From positions 58,352,918 through 58,416,917 of the forward strand of contig NC_134277.1 of assembly GCF_949628215.1 (NCBI RefSeq): 64,000 bases of DNA. Direction: 5' to 3'. Of this stretch, positions 25,738 to 38,900 are shown in pieces; position 1 is the first letter of the stretch; every line of letters starts with the position of its first letter. The translations under genes were made by a program, and so were the position numbers. The notes under the pieces were generated by a model. That model was not told the origin of the DNA, did not search any database, and was given only the letters and a program-made list of their open reading frames with translations. The stretch comes from Phalacrocorax aristotelis (taxonomy: Eukaryota; Chordata; Aves; Suliformes; Phalacrocoracidae).

Positions 25738-26686
25738 TGTCTTTATGTCTCTCTCGCTCTAGTTTATCTAATAGCTACAGCTGGATTTACAGCAGCCCAC
25801 TTGTAGCTGTTGGCTGAAGACAGGTCACTACTGCTCCCTGCATGCAAATCATGGCTGCTATGCCAGACAGAGGCTGGGTTCCTGCACCTGTGAATCGATG
25901 TGAAACCAATGAAAACAGATGGGGGAAAAGTGAACAATTTCACCAGGAAAAAAATGCTGCATCACCCTGATGGGACAGGGCTCAGGCAGCACGCTGCTGC
26001 CTAGCTATTACCTGACATGTAGCACACATGCTTCTTCCCACCTCTCTCTCTATCCTACCCTGTTTTGACCTTACAGAGAACTACTGTGCTAGAAAAGCCC
26101 CAATGTATTTATCTAGCTACAGCTGAGTTTGTACATATTATCTTCAGGTCCCCAGTGACAGACCAGAAATAATGCTATCAATTCAAAAAAGCTGCAGTTG
26201 CACTCAGTAGCAGAGGGCTGTGAGTGGCACACTGGGCTTCGTGAAACAGAAATACCGCCCCTTGCTTGCAGCATACTTGGAAGTTTTCTTCTGTTAAAGT
26301 CTAGCCAGAGAAAAACATCAAGCTTTCTCAAAGCTGGAAAACAGATGTTAGTCAGCTAGACAGAGAAATTTCATACATGTGTTGTTAAAAACCAGCTAGT
26401 CATGCGTCAGGCTTTAGCTGCAAACTGTTCAACACGACCCATGGGACCAGAGAGGAAAGCAACGCTTCGCACTAAGCACCGTACACAAAAAATCACCTGG
26501 GAAAAGCAGCAGTAAAGAGGTCTTCAATGCTAGTAAAAGGTGAAGGTTAAAACCAAACGATTTGCCCACGCTCTGGCATGCATTTCACCCTGCAGCAGGA
26601 CTATGAGATCGGGAGGCGGTTCAGCAGTCAGATCGGTAGGACAGCTATTGCTACAGTGCTGGAGGGAAGTAAGGAGTACAACAGGT

Positions 26687-26707
26687 AAAAAAAAAAAAAA
26701 AAAAAAA
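26687..26707 (+). repeat. Homopolymer A21
   Basis: A pure run of 21 A's followed by an A/G-rich stretch. No source transcript or target duplication was recognised around it, so I call it a simple repeat and not a retrocopy tail. Confidence 0.8.
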
Positions 26708-28733
26708 GAGATAAAAAGAATCACATAAATAACCACCACATAGCTTGGTCTTTACTAATAAAGCCAAAGAACAAAACATCAGCATTTTTTTCCTCTTTTT
26801 CTGCCCAAAGAGCATCTCCATTTTTAACACTACTACTTTTTGCAACAGATGGACTATTACACACAGACAAAGCAAACCAGGGAATATTAAGACATTTTCC
26901 ACATTTTAGTGTCATGTGATTTCTGAAAACAATGCTTTGATGAAATACATTTTTTCTCCTTCACACAATATCCTTTTTTAATGGGCCACCTACATACCAC
27001 AACACTGTGACGAACAGAAAGGAGGAGCCACAGGGAAAGTCATGTCAGGAAGACGAGGCAGACGCACTGTCAGACACTTCCTGACTCGATCCATTACGCT
27101 TCCAGTCTTGCTCAATTCCAAGAGCACTCTGCAGAGAAAGACGGTGCCAGGCCCCACCGCAGCAGAAGGCTGGCTACGGTACAGAAAGAGCTGGTAGCTG
27201 ACTTGCTCATTGTTTCAATGGGTACACTCAAGCATCTGGGAGATCTGCTTGGTATTAAGCTGTTCTAAGTGTGTATATACCTATATATTTTTTAAACCAG
27301 CAAGTTTTAATTCCCCGTGGGCTCCAGACAGCCAAAATCATGTTCCACAGGTGTCATTCCAAGCTCAGCAGCCAAGGAGGCATATATGTATATAATCACT
27401 GAATGAAAAACCTGCCTGTTGACCCCCTAGCTAAGCAGTCAGTCTAACACATGCTTGGGATTTGCCAGGAAGGCTGTTGGCTTCTGTTCTGTGTTTGCAG
27501 GCAGTTCCTGCAAACCTGGCAAGCCCCTTCCCCGTTAACCCACCCCACATGCTCTGCAGTTACAGTGGAAGGGAAGGAAAAAAGGGGTAGGGATGATGTG
27601 AAAAGGGGTCGGAGCTGCCATCTACCTCCTTTGTTAGAATTTCTATGAGACTTCACCCTGGACAAATTTCCTCCCTGGCTTACCTATGGGCAGGATCAGT
27701 GATCCAAAGACTGAAGAAACAGATTAGACCGTAGTGTGCTTGCCATGGAGGAACCTCTCATTTGAGACAGCCTCTGCTGGCACACTCTGTGAGCTGCCTG
27801 CCGTCATCAGCTCTCACTGACCCCTCTGCTTTCTGCTGCTCTGCTCTGGTGTGATTCACCCCAGCTGCCTGCCATGCAGCATCCCCCACTCCCGCTGCCT
27901 TTCAGCATTTTGCCTCGTTCCTGACTGTATAGATGCGGCTGGGTTTCGTAGCCCCCACCTCATCTTCTGCCCTTTGCCAGAAGGGTAGAAAAGTCTCTCC
28001 CGCTGCTCCCATGTTTTAGTCCTACCTGACAAACCAGCAGAGGAGCTATGCTGTGACATTAAGCTGTCCCCACACCAGCACTGCTGCTCTTGCCCAGCAG
28101 AACTGAACGTGAAGATTATTAACATCCCAATGGATTTGACAACAGATATTATAAAGTTCAAGGAAGTCACCTGCTACCATTCAGAGATTTATACAGGTGG
28201 AACAACGCGTCTCCAAGCCTGACTGCAAACACTGGGGCTCAGCAGATGGCCCACAGGTCACATACGTCCCAGTGCACACCTGAAAGGTCAATGTCTCTGC
28301 CATCTGCCACACTCCCACCTGATAGAAGGCATCAATTAAAATAAGCACCTGAAATGACAGAGCACAGGGAGACCTGGGGGAAGGATGACAACAGAGCTTG
28401 AGGGCATCGGAGTGTGCTACGCTTACCTTTCCCAAGCAGTAAGCATGCTTACTACCTGGAACACACAAGCCTGCTCCAAGTGTACTAACAGTATGTCCCA
28501 CTTCTCCCAAACCAAGAGCCTGATACTGAGGAACACCTGGAGGCAGGTCTAGTATTTCACAACCCCACTATGCTACAAGAAGCAGCAAAGCACTAGTAGC
28601 ACAGTTAAAACTAAGGGCAAAGGACTACTTCTGTTTGGATTCTAAGATTAAATCGAATCAACTTCAATTACAGCCTCTAGGCATGGTTTCATATTGCTCA
28701 TTAATCTTCTGCAGCCTCCACAACCAGCTGGTA

Positions 28734-28739
28734 TTTATT
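28734..28739 (-). terminator. Candidate LANCL2 polyadenylation signal
   Basis: AATAAA on the minus strand, about 1.05 kb after the LANCL2 stop, followed by a GT-rich segment (GCTGGTTGTGGAGG). A second AATAAA at 28913-28918 is an alternative. Neither can be proved from sequence. Confidence 0.3.
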
Positions 28740-29785
28740 GCTCCTATCATACTATATAGGCTAAATGTGCAGTGGGGCTGGGAGAGGGAGGGAAGGGCCC
28801 AGAACAAATCACTGCCTTGGTTTGGGAAGAACACTCATCCCAAGTTACCAGCATGAGAAAGTGCCCTGACACCGTCCCTTACTCATTTGTATACTAGGTG
28901 CTACAGGACAGGTTTATTACAAAACCGCACACAGGAAAGGAGAAGCAGTTATCTGTCCCTGCTCTGCTCTTGGCGGCAGCAGAAGGTTAGTATGGGTGAC
29001 TCCACCTTCAGTTTGTTAAGCTCATGCCATGGGATGGGGTTTTGCAGAGGTTGGGGGCAAGGATCTCCACCCTGCTGTCAGTGCCTAACACACTAACCAG
29101 GTATAGGTACCAAAGGGAGCCTCTTTTTCAGGCTTTCAAAAAAACCTCACACAACAGCAGCAAAGACAAGTCAGGTCCCTTCCAACTTGTGAAGTTTCTG
29201 AAAACAGATGGCCTCATACCTCTTCATCAAAACAGGCTCATCTCCATCACCTTAGCTTCCAGGGACTGTGGAGAAAAATATGAACATAAGAATGTTTTTC
29301 ATCTCTTTTTGAAGTTGCCAGCTCACCAGTGAAGTGAGGCACTGTCCCGCAGCGAACTCTCTGGTGTAAGGTGTACTCTCTGGGTAACCAGGCCGCAGAA
29401 AGCAACACTGCTGTTGTGAGTCATGCGTGAAGGTACAGGACAGAGTTTCACACAGAGACCAGCTTTTCGCTAACAACAAAAGACTCAAATCAATGGACAA
29501 CACCAATAAACATGCAGAGCATGTCAAAGACCTGAAGACAAATACAAGGGAAGAGAGAAAGTTCAAAACTTGACTTCTCTTGTCCTACATCTGAAGGTGT
29601 CACTTTAACCAAACTTAAATGTGGCTTCTCCCATTCATGCTCTAATGACTTCATGGTCCTTTGGGGCAGGGAGGGATGAGAAAAGGGATTTATCCATCCG
29701 TCAGTTCAGGGCCGAGTTGGTTCAGTATCAGAGGCACTAAACAGTCTCATCTCTTTTGGCATCAGTTTCCTTTCAAAATGATCTT
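28740..29785 (-). other. LANCL2: Probable LANCL2 3' UTR
   Basis: Noncoding sequence after the LANCL2 TAA. The end is placed at the AATAAA hexamers near 28.7-28.9 kb on the minus strand, which is an inference. Open frames in this interval have no recognisable product. Confidence 0.4.
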
Positions 29786-29901
29786 TTAGCTGTCCTGTTC
29801 CACTTTGTTCTCCCTCCTTTGAGGTCCAAGTTCAAATGCTGGAAACTGGGAAGTCTCCGGTACTGAAATATCTGAGAGGAAGTGAATAGCTCCTGCCATG
29901 C
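29786..29901 (-). CDS. LANCL2: LANCL2 exon 9 (C-terminus and stop)
   Basis: 116 nt after a TTTTAG acceptor. It completes Gly and encodes MAGAIHFLSDISVPETS, then QFPAFELGPQ and a charged end RRENKVEQDS before TAA at 29786-29788. The tail after AFEL is different from and longer than the short human end (DSSKRD, from memory), so the last dozen residues are lineage-specific or altered. Confidence 0.93.
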
Positions 29902-32900
29902 CTAAAACATAATGAGAAAGAGATCTTTGACATTAAAATAGCACAGTTGACAGCAAAGGCAACAGTGTCTGTTTGAGCACCTCCTCACTAGATTTTTTTT
30001 TTTTTTTTTTTTTTAACAGGTGCACTTTGGGCCTATGAAAAGGCAGGTTCTTCTGTACTTTGCCCAGGAAACCAGGTTTCACTTGAAAACATCAAAGGCA
30101 AGAACCAAGATCTCTCTGCTACCATCTTTTCAGCTGCACAACCTCAATGCTACTTCATTAAGAAAAAGGAAATCCTAGTTTGGACTGTCCCTCAGCATTT
30201 GAGCAGCTCTTGCTCATCATTTCAGTGGTTAAAAAACAAAGGCAAAACTTCATTATACTTCTGATGTACAGATAATTTATTTCCTATTAGTAAAGAGGTC
30301 ATCCAGAGCCTGAAGCACTAACACCAGTATCACCTAATAAAACCCTTACGGTGAACAGACAACAGAGGCACCCTACAGCAGGAGAGCACACAAATACAAG
30401 CTCAGTTTTATGATCAAGCTAAAATCCTATTTTATCAACAGCTAAGCACATACAAACAAAGGAACCTTCCTGAAATACAGCATCTGATGCAAATGAAATG
30501 ATTAAGACAATCCTGTAAGATGCACATGCAACTTCCACTGAAAGTGTGCATGTACGTGCAGAATTTGACAACTTCAAGCACAATTTTGGCTACAACCCCC
30601 CTCCCAATTAAGAATTTTTTGTCTCAAATTTGAGACTTCTAGATTTTTGTTTAAAAATCACTGACATGTAAAAACTAAAATAAAAGCTGTATGTCAGCAT
30701 TAAAGCACAAATCATCCTATTATTGGCATTACTTCACCTTCTCACAAATTTCAAAGCTCCTCTGCAACAGACTGTGTGCCTGCAAGAGAGCTCTCAGGAA
30801 TAAGAATGCTTTAACTTTTCTCCCTTAAATATTAAGACAACAACTTTGTATTTAGAAGGGATGCGTATAACTACTGCTCTCTCGTGTTCACCCCTTGAAT
30901 TGGTTTATTTGTAAAACAATCCCATTCAGTCTGCTGTAATTTCACATATTTGTGATAGGTGGCACACTAGGATCATTGCTTATGAAATAGCAGCACTACT
31001 TTAAATCTTACTTGGGTCTATGATTCCTTGCTACTCTGTTTCTAAAGCATAAGGATGAGATAGGGAATAGAACATAAGCTAAAAATAAAAAAAAATACAA
31101 AGCTCTAGGAAAGTATTTAGGAACACCTCTGAACTTGCAGAAAAGCCCCTAAGAACTCTACATTTCTTTTCTGTTCAAGTGAGTTGGGTTCATATTAAAA
31201 CTAGCTTTTCCTTGGTTTAGTATTGTAGCAGAAAAGGCCTCGTTCTGACAAGCCAGCAAGTACTTTGAGACCCCCTCTGCAACACCGGCGACTAAACTGT
31301 TGCCCAGACCTCTGTCTGCTTTAAGCCAAGAGGCATCAGCACAGCAAAATTTTATTCAAGACAGACAGTGGCACTGGCTTTACACTGGAAACTGCTGAAA
31401 TGCAACCAAAAGTGAAAGTTGTGATAATAAATGATTTTCTTTTGTCTTTGTCTCCCTGCCCCTCCTTCTTCTTGTAGGCAGAGGTGGGGGGGCAGGGTGG
31501 GTCTATTTTTAATAGCAAAGGAACCCACCAAAGACTTCCCAACTCCTAAGCGCGTGCCAAAACTGCAAGGCTGCCCTTCTTTCCTGGACAATACAATACC
31601 ATTTGCAACACCATCACTTTACCTTCAAAGAGAGAGTAAGGTCGGTCAGGAATACGACATCCATGTGCACCATACTCCAAACACCATTCAGCAAACTGGG
31701 GAAAACATTAAAAAAAAAAAGAGATTTTTTTTTTTTTTTCATTTAAGTCTGTTAAATGCAAGCTTGAGTATCTACATATCTTTAACAGGTACTGAATGTA
31801 AAATAGTGTAAGCAGAGACAACACAGAAATAGCTGTCCGAGACAAATTTGCCCCACTTCAACTGTGACAAGGCTGCAATTAGGTTTTAGGTTATGTACGT
31901 CCACAGCACAAGTTTCAGTTTGATGACAACATAATTATGTGGGCTGTACTTAATTTCTGTTTTTGGTAAATCAACCCTGCCTACATATCAATGAAAAATG
32001 CCGTGAGAACAGATATATTCAGTTTCAAGGGCAATATTTTTCTAATACTGTAGTATCAGTTTCTAATCTGTCTTGGTGCTTAATTTATCCACATGCTCAG
32101 GTCTTAGATTTGTTAACCGCATTTTGTTTTTCTTTCACTTCCATGCACAAATTTACAGTATTAAATCTCCAGCTGCCATTGCTCAATTTCATTTATTTGC
32201 TCTCCCCAAGCTTTATGAAAAATCATTATATAGTTAGACAATTATGGTCATCAGTATTTCGCCGAAGAAGGTGGAATACCATTAAGAAGAGTTAACAGTG
32301 TCTTTCTTGTGTTTGATCAACACTGCTGCAGTACTTACATTAGAGATACATGACTTACGAACTGCATCTGGATCAATTTAATAGCAACCATCTATTTCTT
32401 CCTTATGGCTCCCCAGAGCATATGGGGGCCACAAGTTCCCCTGACATTTCTGTGCTTGAAAACAAACCACTGCTTATTCAAAATACAGTGCAAAGATTCC
32501 TGCAAAGCAAGAGCTGAGCTGTCTCTCCTCGCTCCCCCTGCAATTTGGGTAACCTTCTAGCAAACAGCTCATCCTACTAACTAGAGGGTGCCCCGGCTCT
32601 AGAGTTGGAGCTATATGGGGCATAAGCATGCCCCTGGAGCCATCAATCTGTTCAACAGGAGGATAAAGGGTGGCATCTCCTCCCTTCTTCCCCCCCCGCC
32701 CCGTTCTGTTTAAATGTTTACTGGGGGATAAATTTTCCTCCTCTTGGTAGGGGTGTGTGCGTGTATGTGAATGTCTTGAGGAAACCCAGCAAAAAACCCA
32801 CAAACATTGTGGTCCACACTGTTATTATGAACTCATCAAATATTTCTGGGCCCCAATGGGTATATAACTTCAAATCATGGTTTAATTCTCCATGTAATCT

Positions 32901-35900
32901 TGTCTTGTATGTGAGGACAGAACATGTTTATGTCATGTTTCTAAACTACAATCAATTCTTGCAACATCCACATCTTATTACTAGCCTTTATTATTACTGC
33001 TAGCCTGGGAACTGCAACAGAATTCAAAAAATGCACCCCAGGCTACTGAAGCACAACCATAATTTACAAGTTCATAGCTTCAGCACAACTCACAGATCCA
33101 GTAAACCACACTAATCTTTGTTAAACCAAGGGTGAGGGCAGGCGGGGTGTAGAATCTTCTAACAGGAAGACACCTGCCATTGTTTCTCACACAGACTGAG
33201 CATGCTTGCCATCAGCAGCGGTTTAATCACAACACTGAGCAGCACAGGGCTTAAATGCTCTCTGTTGCCTGGAGCCCAGGATGCCACAGCCCCTCTCTCA
33301 GGCAGGCCAACTAGGAGTGGCTCAGCCTCCTGGGAGCCTGTCTGATAATACTGGAGAAAAGCTGCAAAACCAAAAGTGAGAAGCACAAACCAGGGGTCTC
33401 TGTGAGTCATGGCCTTTCAACCTCTTCCGGTTCATTTGTGAAGCAGTTTCCTGGCTCCTGAGAGGTAACCAGGCATTCCTGGCCAGACTCCTTCCCCTGG
33501 GCCTTGTGTTTTCAGAGTGAGCAAACACCCCTGGGAGAGGAGCCATCTAGTTCTCAGTTACGTGCCTTTAGGTACCAACATAACTGCACACTTGCTTCCT
33601 TGCATGCTCTGGCTCAAAAATAAAAGATTTCAAGAATGCCAGACCAGCAAATTCCTCTGCCTGTTTCAAGATTTCCCCCGCAAGAGCCCGAAGGGGTTGA
33701 CTGAGTGCCAGCAATGCTAAAATGCAGACTGGCTGCCAGTACGCTGCCAGACCTGACTATGCTGAGCACCTCCAGCAAACTGGCCCCTGTGCCCCATCTT
33801 CCTTCTCAAAGCAATTTCAGGCATGTAACCCGAGTGTCTTCCTGTTTTGGCTTTGAAATAGATATGCTTGCTTTTCTCTAGGTTGGTACAGAAGAACGTC
33901 AGGGCTCTCTTGGGCCAGAAATGCAACACCAACAGGAGTTGCCAACACTGCACAGAGCCACAGAAGATGCACTAGCATGGAGGATGACAGGGAAAGCCTG
34001 ATAGCTGTGCCAACAACAGTGCCAGCTTGGTGCTGTGGCTCACCTCAGCTGTGGGTGAGTCCACATGTAACTAAGTCACACATTTGCTGCAGGAGTGCAG
34101 GGTTTATTACATGCTCTGGGATGCAGGTATGCTTACAGGTGTCCTCATGGTGTGATGCTTTGGTAAATGTGAGATGAAGAGCAACTTTTTAAAGCTCTGC
34201 TGATGGAGGACAGGCTGACACTGGAGGCGAACACAATAGCTTTATGTATGGCCAGTGCTCATCTAAAAGCACCTAAGAAGCAACTCATCGAATTTCCCAT
34301 TGCAATACTTTTTAAAAGGCCTCAGCTAAATAGCTGTGTATGCAATATGAAACCTAAGATCAGTGAATTAAGCTGGAAAAAAACCCAACAAAACAAACCA
34401 AAACCAAACCAAAGTCTTATGAGATGAGGAAACAGAGGCAGGGAAAGCTTTCTCCTTTGGTAACTGCTAGCACAGTCAGAGCTGATAGCAGAACCTGGAC
34501 AATTCCAGTGGAAAAATTCTGAGTGTGTCTTTCTCCGCAATTTGTATTAATGAAAAAAATCAAAGTGCGCAATTTAATAGCTGCAATTCAGAGCTCTAAA
34601 AGCCCCAGACACTAGTCTGAAAACAAGTAATTACAAAAGACTACAAACAGTATCACTTGAGGAGTTGAAGATGACAGTGGATGTCTCAATGGAGTAATTA
34701 GCACCACATAACATTAGCCTGTTATTGTTCAAGCAGGCTGATTTTCAGACTCTATTTTCTTCTGAATACATGTTTAGTTCCTCCTCCCTTACAGAACATT
34801 TGTGCATTTCACTCTGCATATTAAGATGGTGCATGCCCCACATACGCAGCTGAAGCTGTCCAGTCCAGGTGTGAGTAAACGGGAGCAAGTGACAGAACCC
34901 TGTTGCCCCACCCAGCTGCACAGCCCGCCAGCTCTAGCTCTAGCACACAACAGCCTACTCCAATCAGTTTACTCTTGCATGGGTGTTATGACATGAAAGG
35001 GAACAGTAATTTTGCTGGGATGCTGCAGAGCTCACCTTGCAAGCTCGGTAGAGGTACTTTTTGTCCTGAGTTAGGTTATAGAGAGACAAGAAGGAGTAGC
35101 CATTACCAGCAGTACCATGGCAGATCCCATATCCTTTTCTCAATAAACCCCTCTGCCAGATGACATCACTACAATCCATAGCATCTTTCAAGTATTTATC
35201 CTCTTTAAAAGTCTGTGGGGAAAAAAAAAAAAACAGAGAATAAACACACATAAATTGAAGTTCTAATGGAAAAAAAAGGAAGCTGGACCCAAGAGATGTT
35301 TCGCTGTTGGAGTGGGTTTTTTCCATATAATATTTATTTTGAATTTTAATAATCCATTCATCCAACCTTAACGATACTATGATTCTATGATCAGAGACTT
35401 TCCTTTCTTTTCTAAGTTGTTTCTCCTATCACTGCATGGAAAAAGAAAGAACTTCAAGTTTTTGTTTCTGAAATCAGGACCCCAAAAGAAAAACTCAAGT
35501 TCAAGGCCCTTGTTTCTACAACCTAAAACCTATTTGAAGGGTACACAGTTCTTTTTTGCTTCTCCCCTCCATTCCCAAACTACAACATCATTTGATTTGA
35601 AATACAGAAATATAATTCTTGCCTCCAAGAAACGTAACACAGAATACTGGCCACCAAATCTGGTCCTAAATGGGCTATGTCCTGGTCTTCCTGAGTAATT
35701 CTTCCTGGTTACTCACCATCTGCCTTCAACTCCTTGTCAAAAATGCACAAGAATATCTCTCTGCACAGCACAGGGCTCTTTTCTCTGTCACAAGTACAAT
35801 TAGGAACACTCCATTACCTTAATCAGTATTTGTACTGGAAATACTCAGAAGCACTAGCCAGTTTGGGCGAAGGACCAAACTTGCAAAGTTTATTGAAACT

Positions 35901-38900
35901 GCTGAAGTGCATTTTGGACACAGAGAGCAGAAAACAAAAGCAAGTAATTTAGCTGAACACCACCAGACTTCCACCTTTATAAGGCTACTTTTCTGCTCCC
36001 CTTTGCCTAAGTCACTCTGCAGATCAACAAGAAAAAAAAAAAAAGAATAACTGATGCACTACTGTAGACTTAGTCCTTTAGAGACAGCATCTCCTGCCAG
36101 GCTATTTACTAAGGTAATAGAAGCAATTAACATGCAAGGTTCTGAAATCTACAAGCTTGATAAAGAAAGTCCCTCTGTCTGAACAGGGTTTGTCAGCTAC
36201 TTAGCTGTAACATTTTTAATTAAGGCCTGGCAACAGCATTTGATTTCCAGGACAAACATTGCTGTCTGTTATCAAAAGTCCCTGTGCTTGGTATGAAAGC
36301 ATAGGCAGCAAAACATACTCCAATTTTTCTTACCAAGTCTTCAAAAAGCAGACTATAAAGAGTAAAAGAAAAGCATCATATGCCCCATCTCCTTAAACAT
36401 AAAAAGAGGCCAGAAAGGAGGCTGCTAAACAGAACTTGGTCCTATCTCTCTTATCTCCTGCAAAACATTTTGTGCTGGGGAAAGCATTGCATTGACAGAG
36501 AAGGTGGGGGGCAGGGGGGAAGAAAAAAAGAAGTCTACAAAGTAAAAGCAACTGTGACTGCTGCTACATTGAGCAATGCTGTAAGAGATTTACAGTTCAC
36601 ATTTCAGGTAGCAGCGAGAGTAATTATTCCATAAACCAAGCCTGCTTTTCATCAGCCCACCCAGAGGCCGACCAGGGAATCTGCCAAGGAGGGCTGTCAA
36701 AAGCAAGAATCAATCTGCATAAATTTAATTAAATGGCATACTTTCAAATGTCATGCAAATCAGAAGTTCACAACACAAGAGAGATAGCAAACCTAGTTAA
36801 GGATGGAGAAGAGCAAACAGTAGGCTGTGGTAGCTCAGCAGTTATATTTATGCCCTAGAAGGGGCCTGGGATCTTTGCTCTGACATTAAGTTCTCAAGAG
36901 CTATATCTTAATAATGGAGTAATTTATGGAAGACATTCTTTGGCAAGATGCATGAACCTATGCATTTGAAAACCAACATAATTCTTAAAACTCTTGGGAT
37001 GAAGATTCAAAGAATTTAGGTCAATGTTCTCACACCCAGGACTTCGACATCAAATTGTTTAAGCACTTGGCCCTTTTCCAAGAAAGCCTGATGTCTAGTA
37101 ACTACTAACACCCTGGGAAGTAATTTTACCTAGGTCTTTAGGTGTCTAGCCTAAGGTTCTGGCTTGAAAGTCTAGATCTAGAAGACATAAAATGCAAGCC
37201 TTACAATCTAACAGGTCTGCATACAGGTCTCTCTGTAAAAACAGAAGTCTATATGAACACAAAATTATTCACCTTATAAGCTTGCATAAGCATGTGGATG
37301 ACTCCGGGGGCGCCATGGCACCAGTGAACCAGTCTATCAGTCTCATTGCTCAGTGATGATGGGTAATTCCCAGATCTGAATTTTTTATGACGCACATAGT
37401 CAATGCTTGGCTTTACCAGCTCTGCCAGAGTCTCCTGGTCCACGTTTGCAACTGGCTAAAGAAAACATTAAAAAAAAACCAAACCATCACCAAAACCATA
37501 AACAGAAGTAGTAATATCAACACTTAATGCTATGATCTATTTTCAAGTATCCTACATACGTGCCCTTGATCCAAATACTCTGAATCACTTCATATGGATG
37601 TAATTAATGTCTGCTTACAATACCCTTGTGAAGGCATTTTTACAGCTACTGTAGAGACAAAGAAATTGGGGCACCATGTTGTTACCTGTCGTACTGGAGG
37701 TGACACATAAAGACTACGGAAGAACTGACAACAGAATACAGATTTCAAGACTCCAAGGCCTCTCTTTATACCTTAAAATAGAACACTTACAGGAGAAAGA
37801 TGGTTTTATGGATACATTGCTCATAATACACAGTTAAAACACAATAGGTTACACATTTTGTTTTAAAAATAACTAACGTAGACAAACCTGTCCTATTTCT
37901 CAATATATGAAGAAGAGTGTATGTTGTGGCATACCTGGCAAGGGTTTATGAAGTTTAAAGTTTTCCATCATAAACAAAACTCCCTGAAACTATGAGCTTT
38001 AAAACTTCATCTCCAATTTCAGAAGCAACAGCTACTTCTCCAGGTAGCTAAACATCTTTGTACTACAAACTCATCCTTAGATTGTTCTTCTGAATTTTCT
38101 ATCTCATTTCTTCTATTTAGTTTACATCCTTGCCAAAAGGAGAATATATCCATCAACCTGCACTCCCCTTTTAAGTAATGGTTTAGAAACTGAGTATCTG
38201 TTGGGTCTGCAGCTGTTACCTAGTTGGCGTTCCCTCCTCTTACCAGTCCATTTTACAGTATTTTCATAACAAAGCTCTCTATTTTTACAGAGCCTACATG
38301 ATTTCCAGAATTCCTGCAAGCTGTGGGAACAACTGCAGAAATTGGAGCCTCCAGGAGCCTAATAACTGAGCCTATTTTTAAAAATAACTTGTCTTTGTTG
38401 CTGACTCGATGCCATACAATTTCACTGTTTCCTACCAGCTCCAGCACACTTGCATTCAAGACTTTCAATACCTGTATTTTCAGTAATCTGAAAAAAACCC
38501 AAAAGCCTCTATTTCACCTCAGCCAGGAAACCTTTGCCAGACTTCTACCTACCAGGCCCCTCAGGCAAACTCCACCTCTGCACTTTTTTGAGTAGAATGG
38601 AAACCTTCACACTGCTGATCAGAAGCACACCAGAATACACATCAGCTTATCATGAAGAACACCGCAGAGCTGATCAGCCCTCACTCAGATGCTGATCTGT
38701 GGCATTGGGAGGCTCTGAGGAAAGCTTTGTTTCAGGGCTCTGATTTCACGCTGCACCCCTGCAGCAGAAGGCAAAGCAGATGGGCACCAGCAAAATATGC
38801 CTTCAGTCTTGAACTGTGCAAGGCAAACCCAGCACGTCTGCCCTTGGGAGGTAAGTCTAAGAAGAGCAGAACTCTTTACAAACCATCTTCTCACCTTGTG

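Larger units (their letters stand above)
21931..28700. other. Intergenic region between convergent VOPP1 and LANCL2
   Basis: This is the sequence between the probable VOPP1 3' end and the probable LANCL2 3' end. It holds one clear CR1 element (25215-25737), a T15 run at 24443-24457 and an A21 run at 26687-26707. No open frame has a recognisable product. Either 3' UTR could extend further into this interval. Confidence 0.6.
31696..35035. other. LANCL2 intron 7
   Basis: A 3.3-kb intron. At its 3' end in gene sense it carries A15-TCTC-T11 (plus 31720-31749). A CAAAC/CAAAA-rich simple repeat lies at 34377-34413. No gene was recognised. Confidence 0.85.

Noticed and set aside
26540..26707. Possible retrocopy ending in an A21 tail
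   Set aside because: The sequence before the tail matches no gene I know, and no target duplication was seen.
31431..31811. 126-codon plus-strand frame
   Set aside because: It runs antisense across LANCL2 exon 8 and a homopolymer tract, and its product is not recognisable.
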